From: Rhea pennata
Taxonomy: Eukaryota > Chordata > Aves > Rheiformes > Rheidae
Length of the DNA stretch: 64,000 bases
NCBI RefSeq assembly: GCF_028389875.1
Contig: NC_084668.1
Location: forward strand, 20,761,493-20,825,492
Direction: 5' to 3'
The notes under the pieces are model-generated. The model saw only the letters and a program-made list of their open reading frames with translations, did not search any database and was not told where the DNA came from. Every line of letters starts with the position of its first letter. The stretch's first letter is position 1. Of the stretch, positions 62,155-64,000 are shown one piece after another. The translations under genes were made by a program, and so were the position numbers.

Positions 62155-63192
62155 CTGTCAAAAGACAAAAAACACACAAGTGTAGAGCATTGTGTTTAAA
62201 AGGAAGGAATATTGTGGTTGGTTATTCTTATCACTGAATTCATTATAAATTAATGAACACATTATAAAACTCAATAACATGACCAATTTGTTGGAAAATG
62301 CACAAACATTTAACCGTAGCCAGAGACTACTGTGCACAGAGGTCAAGAACAGATGTATCAGCCACTGCTTCCCTTCCACTCTGCCCTGTAACCTTAGCAG
62401 GAAAAATGCAGGTGTCAAAAGCTAAAGCATTTTGGTGGTTTTAAACATGCATTCAGAAGAGTTTATCTCCAGTGACACTGCCAAAATTTTAAGTGTACTT
62501 TCTCTGTAACAATGAAATATTCTATTCTTATTTTTCTACTCCCTCAGGCTCTTTCTCGCTATAACCCATCCACTTCATCTTTTTGCCCTCCAATTCTCTC
62601 TTCCTTATCCTTCAATTCAATTTATCCTCTCCATCTCTCTTCCTTTCTGCACAAAGTTAAGAGCAAATATATTTAATTTCATTATCATAAAGTTCTCTCT
62701 GTTGGGGTAACCGTACCCCTTTCCCTTATTCTTTATCTGCTCTACATACACCTGGACTATACAAATGAAGTACTGGAATTCCCTTCCTACCACTGTCTTC
62801 TGGTATTAAGATTTGATCAATTTCTTCAACTGCATTTCTGTATGATTTACCAACTTGCAACCACAGGACCAAAAGAAAGAGCTGTCACTCTGCTGTAATC
62901 CCACATAGGATATCCAGCCACCTTTACACCCTTGTTTACCTCATGCACAGAAAGCTCAGGGTAAAGCAGATAGCTTGAATTTACTATCCTCTACATAACT
63001 GTATTAAACTGGACATCCTTCTGCTGTTAAGCTGTATATTTCAGAAACATTAAAGACAAAAAGAAATAGTACACAAAAGAGTCACCACAGCAAAGAGAGT
63101 ATTAAGTATGTATAAAAATTTTACCTTATGACAAACATCAATTGCATCAACGTATCTCTTTCCTTTCAGGTAATTAAAAGCAAGCTTGTATC
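62077..63192 (-). CDS. TTC21B: TTC21B (IFT139), last two coding exons
   Basis: TTC21B is the TPR-rich IFT-A subunit needed for retrograde transport in cilia. Exons 63125-63192 and 62077-62154 join at phase 0, giving [20 protein letters not shown], then [20 protein letters not shown] and ARASLRN with stop TGA (62079-62077). The segment is the final TPR-like helix pair of a protein of about 1316 residues in human; the rest lies beyond 64000. Orientation beside GALNT3 matches the vertebrate gene order, and identity rests on the recognised C-terminus plus synteny. Confidence 0.95.
62155..63124 (-). other. TTC21B: TTC21B intron
   Basis: Last intron, gtaaaattt to ttttgacag. Pyrimidine-rich near 62530-62660. 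No other feature. Confidence 0.9.
63125..63192 (-). CDS. TTC21B: TTC21B penultimate coding exon
   Basis: Acceptor tgctacttacag, donor AAG|gtaaaa. Two bases plus 22 codons, [20 protein letters not shown] then HK. Confidence 0.95.
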
Positions 63193-64000
63193 CTGTAAGT
63201 AGCAGGAAAAAAAAGGTGACAATTACTGTTTCTATATTAACTAATGAAAACATGTTAAAATTCATTTTGTCCACCATATATTTCTAAAGTTAATGTAATT
63301 GTGTTCTAATATTCTTTCAACAAACCTGTAAAGATCAAAATTTCTGTCTTAATCTCACATTTGGTAAATACAATCCTTTACCCTAATAGTTATGTTTGAA
63401 TCAAAAGCAACATTATTCCAATGAGTATGTGCTATTACAGAGAGCACGTAAAGGTTGTCCTCATTCATTTACTGCAGTACTTCACATAATTTCTCACTGT
63501 GGTCTACAAATACATTGTTTTTCTAGGAAAATACAAACAAACAAAAAAAAGCACACCAGAACCCAATTCCTTTATTAAAAGACAAAAATTAAAAAATAAT
63601 CAGGCTAGTAATAACAAACGAGAGAATTAAAAATGCTACTTTGTTTCACTGTCAGCATAGATGAAAGAAATTACAAAATCCTATGGCAACACGTCAGCCT
63701 GATTTTCAGGGTAGTAGAGATAGCCAAATTATACAAGCATGGACATAGTTGAGGACTGAGAAAAGTGTTAAAAAAAATGTAATTTCTAAAAGATAGTAAA
63801 ATGGAGTTCGGAATTTCAAACCTATCATTTACAAATCTATCCTAGCAAATGAGGAAGGATCTGAGATCAATTTATACGGTTTTACTTGACAGCCCCAGTT
63901 TTTGCTGCTTTAACCACTTTAGTTTTAATGCACAGCAATTCTAAGTCTCAAAATGCTGTACACAAAAACAGAAAACAGCACACAGTGCATTCAATTTGAC
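63193..64000 (-). other. TTC21B: TTC21B intron (partial)
   Basis: Intron sequence running off the window; no further exon recognised. Confidence 0.8.

Overview
The window is vertebrate nuclear DNA, most likely from a bird. Coding sequence is split into short exons with GT/AG borders inside AT-rich introns. A CR1 LINE tail near 654-742 ends in the repeated ATTCTATG motif typical of avian CR1. Gene order matches the known vertebrate block CSRNP3 - GALNT3 - TTC21B (human 2q24.3, beside the SCN sodium-channel cluster). No prokaryotic, viral or CRISPR features were seen.

Layout. (1) 1-18418, + strand: introns and the last three coding exons of CSRNP3, a nuclear cysteine/serine-rich transcriptional regulator; its first coding exon was not found in the window. 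(2) About 18.4-36 kb: a stretch where the conserved map has no gene known to me. On the - strand I find short open exons with good splice sites. They fall into two phase-consistent chains, one starting at a Met codon at 35940 and one covering six exons from 25250 to 20303. I treat them as one (or two) unrecognised spliced genes lying tail-to-tail with CSRNP3 and downstream of GALNT3. This is the main novelty candidate. A well-formed + strand orphan exon (30452-30559) also lies here. (3) 38073-50284, - strand: all ten coding exons of GALNT3, totalling 632 codons plus stop, with a CpG-island promoter at about 56.9-57.75 kb. (4) 62077-63192, - strand: the last two coding exons of TTC21B (IFT139).

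GALNT3 starts mucin-type O-glycosylation in the Golgi, TTC21B serves retrograde transport in cilia, and CSRNP3 is nuclear. They share a neighbourhood rather than a pathway. All splice junctions and reading phases were worked out by hand. The three named genes are secure. The unnamed gene is inference from splice sites, open frames and phase agreement, and needs RNA or cross-species support.
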